64,000 nucleotides of DNA from JBCAWW01 sp039024315 (lineage in GTDB: Bacteria; Bacteroidota; Bacteroidia; J057): assembly GCA_039024315.1 (NCBI GenBank), contig JBCCQN010000010.1, forward strand, positions 1-64,000, in the 5' to 3' direction. Positions 16,867-24,165 of this stretch are shown here, in pieces. A model generated the notes under the pieces. That model was given only the letters and a program-made list of their open reading frames with translations, had not been told where the DNA came from and ran no database searches. Position 1 is the first letter of the stretch. Each line of letters begins with the position of its first letter. Position numbers and translations under genes: made by a program.

Positions 16867-18318
16867 CTAATTGTTGATAGCCTGACTCCGCTTTAACTGG
16901 GCTTTTTCGATTAGCCACTGTGGAGTATTGAGAGGGCGGGTTGTTTCGATACTGTTGATCAATTTATCTAGCTCTTTTTGAGTGTGAGCCTTAAGCAGCC
17001 TTCTAAAGAGCCTGAGTCTATTTAAAAAAGGTTTTTTGTTACCGTCAGACATATTTTGCCTAGACCGTATATAGCGGTCTAGGTTTTTTAGTTGATTGAG
17101 TAGCCATTCTATCTCTTGGGGGTTTACTTCGTAGAACGCCTGTAACAGTAGCGTTCTCGCTTGGATTTCCTCACTGGCTCTACTTAAGCGCACGGGACCA
17201 ATAATTTGAATGACTTTTTTGAAGTCTTTGATATTGCTGTGGTAGATCGCGCTGCTGAGCAGATAAACGTCCTCGCGCCTTTCTTCCCGTAAGAGCGGTT
17301 TATAATATTCGAGATAGGATTCGGCCTTGTCATATTTTTGGGTCCTCAAGCAGAGCGCAATCAGGTTTTTATAGTAAGCTTCTGGCAGGTGTCCATCCAC
17401 TAATAGAAAATCTGCGGCTATTGCCCACTCGAATAGCAATAGAGATTGCTCGGCAAATTTGGGGTCCCCCGTTTGGTTGAGAGACCTGACGTTGTAGTTG
17501 ATAAGGTGTACCCAAAGGGTTTGCAGATCCTCAGGTGCGAGCCCTGGCATTTCCTGAATTTTTAGTAATAGGTCACCTAACTCAATTTCGGACCTGCCCA
17601 TAAGCAATAGGGTCATTTCGCGGTAAAGCAAAATGAATGGTTCGCGGGCTAGTTGAGGAGTCTGCGGGATCAAATCTAGTAATTCGCTGAGGAGAATACT
17701 CTCAGTCTCCTGACCTGTAATTTGTTTTTTGGCTTGATTGGTACTGGCGATTTCTAGTTTGGTTTGGATCCACCACAGATCGAAAAAATGTTGCAGCCGC
17801 TGAGTATCAGGGAGAAGTTCTCCGCTAGTAGAGCCAGCACGCTCAAGTTTGTATCGAAAAGAAACGGCAAATTCGGTAGCTAAACGTTCCAATTCATACT
17901 GCGTCCTAAAAAAATCCCCTCCTCTGATCGTTTGCTGATCCATTTCCCGATCAAATTTTCGCAGGGTCTTTTCAAATTCATTGGGTAATTCGCGTTCATA
18001 AAGGGCTCGTAATAAAGCTACATTTTTGTCCTCTTTTTGGGTGCGAAACTCCTCAATCGCAAAAAACTCTTCTACCCAAGCGGTAAGGTCTCGTGTAAGT
18101 TTTCGGAGGCGGGCGTCATCAAAATTACTTTCTGGGTACAATTTATGCCAGAGATTTTCTCTTTGTGGCGCTTCTGGATAGGTGTTGATTAGCAATTGGC
18201 AAAGCTGCTGGAGATAGATTTGCCTATCTCCTAATTCGGCTTTTAGCCAAAGAGGAAAGCGTTTTCTTTCCTCCTGACTCATACTTTCGATTAATATCCA
18301 AAGTTTGCGTTTTTGCAT
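16867..18318 (-). CDS. Helical-repeat protein, second member of the layout seen at 1969-3489
   Basis: A 483-residue helical cytoplasmic protein, no signal peptide. The N-terminal module (about 1-90) contains LWHKLYPESNFDDARLRKL and WVEEFFAIEEF, which parallels HKLYGDPQSKAFLMMRKRL in the other protein (same spacing, different sequence). The rest is degenerate helical pairs resembling TPR, for example YKNLIALCLRTQKYDKAESYLEYYKPLL. I know similar proteins from Saprospiraceae genomes but no function. It converges with the upstream plus-strand gene and is divergent from the SDR gene at 18484. Confidence 0.8.
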   Translation of the reverse strand: MQKRKLWILIESMSQEERKRFPLWLKAELGDRQIYLQQLCQLLINTYPEAPQRENLWHKLYPESNFDDARLRKLTRDLTAWVEEFFAIEEFRTQKEDKNVALLRALYERELPNEFEKTLRKFDREMDQQTIRGGDFFRTQYELERLATEFAVSFRYKLERAGSTSGELLPDTQRLQHFFDLWWIQTKLEIASTNQAKKQITGQETESILLSELLDLIPQTPQLAREPFILLYREMTLLLMGRSEIELGDLLLKIQEMPGLAPEDLQTLWVHLINYNVRSLNQTGDPKFAEQSLLLFEWAIAADFLLVDGHLPEAYYKNLIALCLRTQKYDKAESYLEYYKPLLREERREDVYLLSSAIYHSNIKDFKKVIQIIGPVRLSRASEEIQARTLLLQAFYEVNPQEIEWLLNQLKNLDRYIRSRQNMSDGNKKPFLNRLRLFRRLLKAHTQKELDKLINSIETTRPLNTPQWLIEKAQLKRSQAINN

Positions 18319-18483
18319 AAAGGGCCGTTTGCTTAGCTATACAATTTACGTTGAAAACAGCTTAGATTATATATCTAGTTTGAGCCATATGAGTGACGAA
18401 AGGTTTACAGATCATTTAGAGGGCAATGTGAAAACTGAATCAATAGATTGAAACAGTATTAACTACCCTACACCAAACTCCGT

Positions 18484-19332
18484 ATGCCTATGCCCAAGTT
18501 TCCCCTTCGTAACCTAATGGTAGTCGGTGCTGAAACCGAGATTGGCCAGCTTTGCTGCCGCTTGTTTTCGCATCTTGGCTATGATGTTCTTGCTGCAGCT
18601 CCTGAGCCGGTTTCGGCTCTCAATGTCCCCCAATTATTAATGGATGTTTGTAATGAAGAATCTGTAGCTAATGCTTTTAGGTTAGCGGTGGAAACTTTTG
18701 GGCCATTTGGCATACTTATCAACGTTTCTGGCTTAGATCGGATGGATAAGGACTATCAATCTTTACCAGAAATGCAGGCGCAGCTTGAAAAGCGTTTTTT
18801 TGCCACCATTGGTATTTGCAAGCAAATGTTGCCTCACATGCGTAAAAGAGGGGGCGGTTTGATTGTCCAAGCCGGAGGGCTTGCGCCTGCTCCCAAAGAG
18901 CCTGAACTGATTTCGATCTACCAAGCTGTTCAATTTTCAATTTCAGGTATCACCCGTCAACTCAATACTGAGATTCGTCCTTACAATGTACAGATCGTCG
19001 ATCTCGAAGAAGCAAATCCTAATCGGGTCAATTCTGCCAAAGAATGGTCGATGAGGGATTGTTGGGCGCCTGAGGCTCATGCTGCCAGTTTTGCGGCTGT
19101 ACTTACCCATCTCAAGCTCAATCAAAAGCCGGAAAGCTTTTCAGATATGGAAGTATTGAGGGCTATCGCCGAAACGATCCGCCAGCACGATCCTAATGCA
19201 TACGACGCGCGCTTAGGGCGTCTCAACCGTTTTAGTCCTCCGCATTTAGGTCTTACCTTAGATGCTTTTCAACAAGCCGCTAATAAATCAGTGGCGAATC
19301 AGGACGAATACGTCAAATGCAAACTGAACTAA
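18484..19332 (+). CDS. SDR-fold protein with altered catalytic motifs
   Basis: A 282-residue short-chain dehydrogenase/reductase fold. The nucleotide loop reads VVGAETEIGQL, so only the first and last Gly of GxxxGxG remain. NNAG is NVSG, and the catalytic Tyr is present in ISIYQAVQFS but the Lys four residues later is Gln (YxxxQ). The SDR-type substrate-loop region and helix after it (FSISGITRQLNTE) are otherwise normal. It may be a non-catalytic or atypical SDR. It overlaps the next gene by 16 bp, so the two are translationally coupled. An ATG three codons in (18490) is an equally good start. Confidence 0.8.
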   Translation: MPMPKFPLRNLMVVGAETEIGQLCCRLFSHLGYDVLAAAPEPVSALNVPQLLMDVCNEESVANAFRLAVETFGPFGILINVSGLDRMDKDYQSLPEMQAQLEKRFFATIGICKQMLPHMRKRGGGLIVQAGGLAPAPKEPELISIYQAVQFSISGITRQLNTEIRPYNVQIVDLEEANPNRVNSAKEWSMRDCWAPEAHAASFAAVLTHLKLNQKPESFSDMEVLRAIAETIRQHDPNAYDARLGRLNRFSPPHLGLTLDAFQQAANKSVANQDEYVKCKLN

Positions 19333-19901
19333 ATCTACTCCTCATTGGTCTCGCTTGGGGACTCTATTATTTCTTACATAGTTTTTTTGCCAGCACTCGC
19401 TGCAAAGAGTGGGGGCGTTCCCGATTAGGGCAAAAAAAATACCGACTCTTTTACAATCTGGGGTCGGTATTAGGCCTATGCGGCCTCTTGCTGGGGCAGT
19501 TGGGAGGAGAGCATCGTGTCTTATGGGGAGACTACTTAGGAGGGCAAATATTGGGTTGCTTGCTATTGTGTGCCGGTCTTATCATAGGTTTTAGCGCTTT
19601 GCGAGCCTACGATTTAGGTGAGTTTAGTGGTTTGGGAGAGCGCTTAGAGGAGGATACTCCTCTGGTAGTCAGAGGCTTGAATGCTTATGTGCGGCATCCA
19701 CTGTACAGTGCCATTTTGGTGTTTGTTATTGGGCTTGGTTTGCTTTGGCCTAGAGACACCCTCTGGGTAACGATTGGCATTACGATTGTTTATGTGTTTT
19801 GGGGGTCTGAGCTAGAAGAGCAAAAGTTGATTGAGCGTTATGGCGAAGCCTATCTGAACTACCGTCAATCCGTAAAAAGGCTGATCCCCGGCCTTTTGTA
19901 A
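19317..19901 (+). CDS. Isoprenylcysteine carboxyl methyltransferase/NnrU-like membrane protein
   Basis: A 194-residue integral membrane protein with about five hydrophobic segments. The C-terminal signature of the ICMT/phospholipid methyltransferase superfamily is present: LNAYVRHPLYSAI (RHPxY) near residue 122, then SELEEQKLIERYGEAYLNYRQSV. This architecture binds SAM at the membrane and methylates a small hydrophobic or cysteine-containing substrate; the actual substrate is unknown. It overlaps the SDR gene by 16 bp and precedes the thioredoxin-like gene by 59 bp, suggesting one operon. Confidence 0.85.
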   Translation: MQTELNLLLIGLAWGLYYFLHSFFASTRCKEWGRSRLGQKKYRLFYNLGSVLGLCGLLLGQLGGEHRVLWGDYLGGQILGCLLLCAGLIIGFSALRAYDLGEFSGLGERLEEDTPLVVRGLNAYVRHPLYSAILVFVIGLGLLWPRDTLWVTIGITIVYVFWGSELEEQKLIERYGEAYLNYRQSVKRLIPGLL

Positions 19902-19960
19902 TCTAGATTACATCCAATAGTTTGTTGTCGATATAACTTGCCCCTAAATTAGCCTTAACT

Positions 19961-20572
19961 ATGTCTACATTTTTTGCCGAAAAACTCAAACACACCTTTA
20001 GCTATCAGGATTTCAATCAAATGGTCAGAGAGCTGGTGGCGCAAGGTAAAACGACCGGCCCTGTGCAGTCTGAAGCGATGCTGCACTATACCGAGCTAAA
20101 TCTGAAGCGAATGACTCGGCTTGACAAAACTGCAAAATTACAGCCCGACTTGGCCGAGATGTTAGGCGCTTTACAGCGAAATTATATTTGGCTTGTGATC
20201 AGTGAAGGATGGTGTGGAGATGCTGCACAAATTATCCCTATCCTCAATGCAATGGCTGAAGCCAGCCCTAAAGTTTCTTTACGCTTGATCTTAAGAGATG
20301 AACATCTTGACTTGATGGAGCAATATCTCACTAATGGAGCGAGATCTATTCCTGTGTTGATTTGTTTGGATGCGGATAGTCTGGAAGAGATTGGCTTTTG
20401 GGGGCCAAGGCCACTAATGCCACAAAAAATGGTCATGGACAATAAAGAGAGTCATGAACTAAGTCATGATGAACTGGTATTGGAGCTGCAAAAGTGGTAT
20501 AACAAAGACAAGACCTTATCGATCCAGCAAGAACTGCTGCGTTGTATGGAAAAATGGGAGGCAGATAAGTAG
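19961..20572 (+). CDS. Thioredoxin-fold protein with a single active-site cysteine
   Basis: A 203-residue protein. The thioredoxin fold begins near residue 65. The active site is ISEGWCGDAAQ (C85) with Gly-Asp in place of the second Cys, as in the monothiol Thioredoxin_9-like family, and the cis-Pro loop is GARSIPVLICLD (about residue 130). An N-terminal helical extension of about 60 residues is typical of this Bacteroidota family. There is no signal peptide, so it is cytoplasmic. The role in thiol redox is unassigned; bacillithiol chemistry is possible given ytxJ in the same region. Confidence 0.85.
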   Translation: MSTFFAEKLKHTFSYQDFNQMVRELVAQGKTTGPVQSEAMLHYTELNLKRMTRLDKTAKLQPDLAEMLGALQRNYIWLVISEGWCGDAAQIIPILNAMAEASPKVSLRLILRDEHLDLMEQYLTNGARSIPVLICLDADSLEEIGFWGPRPLMPQKMVMDNKESHELSHDELVLELQKWYNKDKTLSIQQELLRCMEKWEADK

Positions 20573-20605
20573 TATCCACCTCCCATTGATTTGAACGTGT
20601 TTATA

Positions 20606-21853
20606 TTATTGTTGTGGGTAGACAATCGTGGCTGAATAAACATTCTTGGCCGCGATTTCTCCATAAACTTTCTTGATCAATTCTCCTCCTAGGCCTACTA
20701 TGTTAGGATTGTCGGCGCGGAGGCGAGCAATTACCTCTAGTTGTACATAAGCTCCGGTTCCCGGAACTTCCAGTAGGATCGTACTACCGATGGGTAAAGT
20801 TTTGTGATAGCAGTAATAAATATTTGCTGGTTTTTTTGCTTTTACCGGTTGGATGCCTCCAGTCTCAATGACTCGATTATAATAGCGTCCAGTTTCGCGA
20901 TCTACCACCTTCTCTACATAAGCGTTATATTTCTGCTCTGCGGGTAATTCTAATGGGGTAGCGCTTGGATAGTTGATGGGAGCAGAATTATTGGTGCTTT
21001 CAGTAAAGTCTCCTAAGTTATTAGCGTCAGAGGACAAGCCATCTTCACCATTGGGATAGTAAACGAAGTCATCGTTATAACTTGGATTAGGGTTGGTATA
21101 GACGGGTTGCGGCTCAGTGGCTCTAATGGCATCATCAATTACAAGCGCCATCTCAGGGCTAATGTCCTGACCACGACCTTGGGTGATAGTTTGGAGAGCT
21201 GTTTTGCGACGTTCCTTCTCCGGAATTTTTAGGGCTTCTGCAAAAAGCGCTGCTGCTTCGATATCTGCCGGCTCGAGGCTCAGTTTGTCATAACCTTGTA
21301 TCCAGCCAATGTGTTCTTTACGTTTGTTGGTTAGGTGTACCCAACCATTTTGAAAATCGTCCAAGATTACAATTTCCCCAGCTTCAAATTTCCCTTCGGT
21401 AACGGTCCCTCTCGAGTTGGGCGTTTCGTATATCGGCATAGCTTCGGTCAGGACGACTACTCCGCCATTTTGGACGACATAATTGCTCTGGACCCAGCCT
21501 TTTTTGCCGCGGGAAGTTTTGACATAAATGTAGTTATGCCCATCGGACTTGACGTAGCCTTCCATACCTAGGTGGCGCAATTCTTCGGTAAAGAGGACCG
21601 TACCACTTTGTTCAGAGCCGCGGCCGGGCTTTTTGTAAAGCCGGATGTTTTGGTAGGCGACGATCGAATGTCCTTTAGCTTCGGTACGTTCATAGATCAC
21701 GCCGTCTTCATAAAAGATCTTGTCTCTATTGCGTCGGCGCAAGACTTCATCTTCGGTATCTTGAAATGGATCTGTGGCAGTCTGGGCGGTCATGACACCG
21801 CTGAGCAAGAGCATTGTAAGGCACAGAATCCAATTGAGGGGGTTCCGTTTCAT
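20606..21853 (-). CDS. SH3-domain and RlpA-like double-psi barrel envelope protein (paralogue A)
   Basis: A 415-residue exported protein, signal peptide from MKRNPLNWILCLTMLL to TAQ. Two bacterial SH3-like segments follow: about 55-120 (IRLYKKPGRGSEQSGTVLF to KKGWVQSNYVV) and 125-190 (MPIYETPNSRG to HIGWIQGYDKLS). A low-complexity Asn/Ser/Pro linker spans about 240-300. The C-terminal domain begins near 320 (ETGGIQPVKAKKPANIYYCY, then KTLPIGSTILLEVPGTG and VQLEVIARLRADNPNIVGL), a double-psi-barrel pattern like RlpA/LysM-amidase partners. The ATG at 21853 fits the signal peptide. It is the tandem paralogue of the gene at 21977-23056. Confidence 0.8.
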   Translation of the reverse strand: MKRNPLNWILCLTMLLLSGVMTAQTATDPFQDTEDEVLRRRNRDKIFYEDGVIYERTEAKGHSIVAYQNIRLYKKPGRGSEQSGTVLFTEELRHLGMEGYVKSDGHNYIYVKTSRGKKGWVQSNYVVQNGGVVVLTEAMPIYETPNSRGTVTEGKFEAGEIVILDDFQNGWVHLTNKRKEHIGWIQGYDKLSLEPADIEAAALFAEALKIPEKERRKTALQTITQGRGQDISPEMALVIDDAIRATEPQPVYTNPNPSYNDDFVYYPNGEDGLSSDANNLGDFTESTNNSAPINYPSATPLELPAEQKYNAYVEKVVDRETGRYYNRVIETGGIQPVKAKKPANIYYCYHKTLPIGSTILLEVPGTGAYVQLEVIARLRADNPNIVGLGGELIKKVYGEIAAKNVYSATIVYPQQ

Positions 21854-21976
21854 ATGTGAATTCGATGTTTTGAGAACCAAAACTACTTAATGGCGCAAAT
21901 ATATCCAAGTAAAATAAAGTGTTACTGCTTGATTTTGTTGCATTTAACACCCTTAACCTATACTATTACTTTGGGT

Positions 21977-23056
21977 CTAAGGTTGCATAGAGGCTTGCGG
22001 ATAGATAATGCTGATCTCTTTTGGCATATAATCTCCATAAATCGCCTGTACACAATCAGGGTGTAAGCCTACCATGGCGGGATTGTCGTTGCGGAGGCGG
22101 CTGACTACCTTCAACTCGACAAATCCTTGGGTGTTGGGGATTTGAACGCGCAGGGTCGATCCTATAGGGAGCGTCTTATGATAGGCAAAGTAAATGGAGT
22201 TTGCTTTTGGGGGACCATTGACTAGGTATATGCCGCCGGTTTCTACCGTTTCTCGTCGTATTTGGCCCGTTTTGGGGTCTTTTATACTCCTAAAGTAAAT
22301 GTTTGAGTTGTCAGCTGAGACAGTCGGCATGGGGCGTTCCCGAGTAGGACTATTGGCCGCAATGTCTCTGCTAGTAGTATTGGTGGCGTTATTGATGGTA
22401 GGGGATGTACTGGGGCTCATATTATTATTGCCGCTGCGCGAACGCACTACCTCAGCCATCGGCGAGCCTACCTGATTGGCCTGCTGGTAAACCAGTTCCA
22501 TCTGTTTTTGACGTTTTTTCGGATCCTTTTCTGCTTCTACGGACATCATCAAGGAGGCTAAAAGGACATCTCTATCTTCCATACTTACCTTGTTGCGGCC
22601 TTCTATCCAGCCTTTTTTAGCCTTACGCTTACCTGCCAGTCCTATCCAGTTATTGGAAAAGCCTTCAACGATGACAAGTTCTCCTGGCATAAATTGGTCA
22701 GTCGTTACAGTAGTGACGGTTTGCGGTCTTTTGTAGATGAGTCCACCTTGCAGGATAACGCCAAGTCCTATGCCCTTGACAAAAAGATATTCATGGACCC
22801 AACCAACCGCACCGTCCACTGCCTGCACTTTGAGATAAGTACGGCTTTCGTCGGCGACATATTGGGACTCACCATTCCAGCGGACAATTTCTCCAAAACG
22901 AATAACCCCAATGGTCTTGGCCACTTTACCGGGTGCGTTTTTCATACTCACGCTTTCCCATGCACAGTACAAATCAGTGGGAGTGGCGGTGTTTTGGGAA
23001 AAGAGAGAGAAGCTTAGGCCACAGAGTAGCCCAATGAGGATTAAAGATTTTTTCAC
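21977..23056 (-). CDS. SH3-domain and RlpA-like double-psi barrel envelope protein (paralogue B)
   Basis: A 359-residue exported protein, signal peptide MKKSLILIGLLCGLSFSLFS. It has the same domain order as paralogue A: two SH3-like segments (SVSMKNAPGKVAKTIGVIRF to GWVHEYLFV, then LIYKRPQTVT to KKGWIEGRNKVS), a Ser/Asn/Thr-rich linker (about 205-250), and the barrel domain with ETVETGGIYLVNGPPKANS, HKTLPIGSTLRVQIPNTQG and VVSRLRNDNPAMVGLHPD. The pair probably arose by tandem duplication and both act in the cell wall or periplasm. The gap between them is 123 bp on the same strand. Confidence 0.8.
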   Translation of the reverse strand: MKKSLILIGLLCGLSFSLFSQNTATPTDLYCAWESVSMKNAPGKVAKTIGVIRFGEIVRWNGESQYVADESRTYLKVQAVDGAVGWVHEYLFVKGIGLGVILQGGLIYKRPQTVTTVTTDQFMPGELVIVEGFSNNWIGLAGKRKAKKGWIEGRNKVSMEDRDVLLASLMMSVEAEKDPKKRQKQMELVYQQANQVGSPMAEVVRSRSGNNNMSPSTSPTINNATNTTSRDIAANSPTRERPMPTVSADNSNIYFRSIKDPKTGQIRRETVETGGIYLVNGPPKANSIYFAYHKTLPIGSTLRVQIPNTQGFVELKVVSRLRNDNPAMVGLHPDCVQAIYGDYMPKEISIIYPQASMQP

Positions 23057-23284
23057 AACTATTGAGATTTGGTCCCGTAGAAGGGTAACGGCAGATAGAT
23101 ATTTTATAGTAATAAAAATTAAACAATTTGAGTAAAATGTTTATCAGCTATAACGTAGAACGATAAATTAGAATTGTCTCGTTCTTGTTTGATTTTTTCT
23201 TACAAATTGATTATCATTGATATTGTAACAAAGAAGATGCGAACACTACGAAATCATTGTTATTTCATGTATCAACAACTGGTG

Positions 23285-23389
23285 ATTTGTTTGAAACAAA
23301 TGTCGCCTGGGATAGAGTGAACTGATTTTTCTGATCATATAAATCAAAAAACAAAGGCTCTATCCCTCCAAGGATGGAGCTTTCTTTAT
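23285..23389 (+). promoter_or_regulatory. Attenuator-like leader upstream of the 125-residue protein gene
   Basis: Three elements in order: a 7-bp hairpin ATTTGTT-tga-AACAAAT (23285-23301); the arm GGGATAGAG (23309-23317), which is perfectly complementary to CTCTATCCC (23358-23366); and a terminator in which CTCTATCC instead pairs with GGATGGAG (23372-23379), followed by CTTTCTTTATT. The two pairings exclude each other, which is the pattern of an antiterminator/terminator switch. The gene's ATG follows 27 bp later. No ligand or peptide sensor is recognised. Confidence 0.45.
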
Positions 23390-23415
23390 TAGTACAGGTA
23401 ATAAACCCATATTCT

Positions 23416-23793
23416 ATGAAGTCTCAGTCCAAAAACCGACTATTGCAGCTCTCGCGTCAAGAGTTGGTTCGTTTATGCAACGAAAAGTTGGTATTAGCAG
23501 CAAGAGATCTTGCTGAGTTTACCCAAAATGGCCTCAACGCCAGTTTTATCGTGGCTTTAGCGCACAAATGTGAGCATTTTGAGCAAGACATCCATCAACC
23601 TTCTCAGGCAATCAACCTGTACAATAAACGCGAATCTAAACGTATTGAGAAGGAAATTATGGAAGGCCTCACTTACATTTGTGATCTAGGTCGCAGGATA
23701 TGGTCAGCTAATCCTAACAAACGTGATGATTATTTGATTCCAGTCACAAAGTCTGGTCGCTTTGGTGAATCTGGTTCAGCCAATGTTGCCTAG
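23416..23793 (+). CDS. Small helical protein, function unknown
   Basis: A 125-residue protein from the ATG at 23416 (MKSQSKNRLLQLSRQEL). The in-frame ATG at 23374 lies inside the terminator stem of the leader and is rejected. The sequence is helical and charged (KLVLAARDLAEFTQNGLNASFIVALAHKCEHFEQD) with a short C-terminal unstructured tail. There is no signal peptide or known motif. It is flanked by an attenuator-like leader and followed by a good terminator, so it is a single-gene transcription unit. I do not recognise the family. Confidence 0.7.
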   Translation: MKSQSKNRLLQLSRQELVRLCNEKLVLAARDLAEFTQNGLNASFIVALAHKCEHFEQDIHQPSQAINLYNKRESKRIEKEIMEGLTYICDLGRRIWSANPNKRDDYLIPVTKSGRFGESGSANVA

Positions 23794-23818
23794 TTAAAGA
23801 CATCTTGAAATTTTTGCA

Positions 23819-23847
23819 AAGCGGGGTTTTTAACCTCGCTTTTTTCT
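23819..23847 (+). terminator. Intrinsic terminator
   Basis: A 10-bp stem AAGCGGGGTT / AACCTCGCTT (one G-U pair), 3-nt loop, followed by a T-run. It lies 26 bp after the stop of the 125-residue protein gene. Confidence 0.88.
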
Positions 23848-23893
23848 TTTGTCAAAAAGTACAAGCTGACTAAATAATTCATACGGCTGAAAT

Positions 23894-23916
23894 AATCGTT
23901 CTCCGAAGGAGAAAAG
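23894..23916 (+). repeat. REP-like element, variant head
   Basis: AATCGTT is followed by the paired stem CTCC-GAA-GGAG (with TTCTCC/GGAGAA the stem extends to 6 bp). It lies in the 370-bp spacer upstream of the choice-of-anchor I gene; the rest of that spacer shows no gene. The AATCGTT head is shared with copies at 35187 and 35247. Confidence 0.55.
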
Positions 23917-24165
23917 CTTACACGCATATTTTAAAAAGAAAAAGATAGTAGCTGCATGTAAGGATTTGACGATAATTGTCGAAATCGATTTCGGAATAAT
24001 GAAAATCAGGCTACAAGATTGTTACAAATCAGTTACAAAAGTGGGCCTTAAATTAAGTTTCTGATTGCAGTTGATAGGCATGCTGAGTGGACTATAAATT
24101 GGGTTGAGAGCGGTTTATAATAGCTGCTAAGAACATCCTAATTTTCATTTCAATTCTCAGTCCTT

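Noticed and set aside
23374..23415. Longer start for the small protein at 23416
   Set aside because: The ATG at 23374 is inside the terminator stem of the leader, so translation from it is unlikely.
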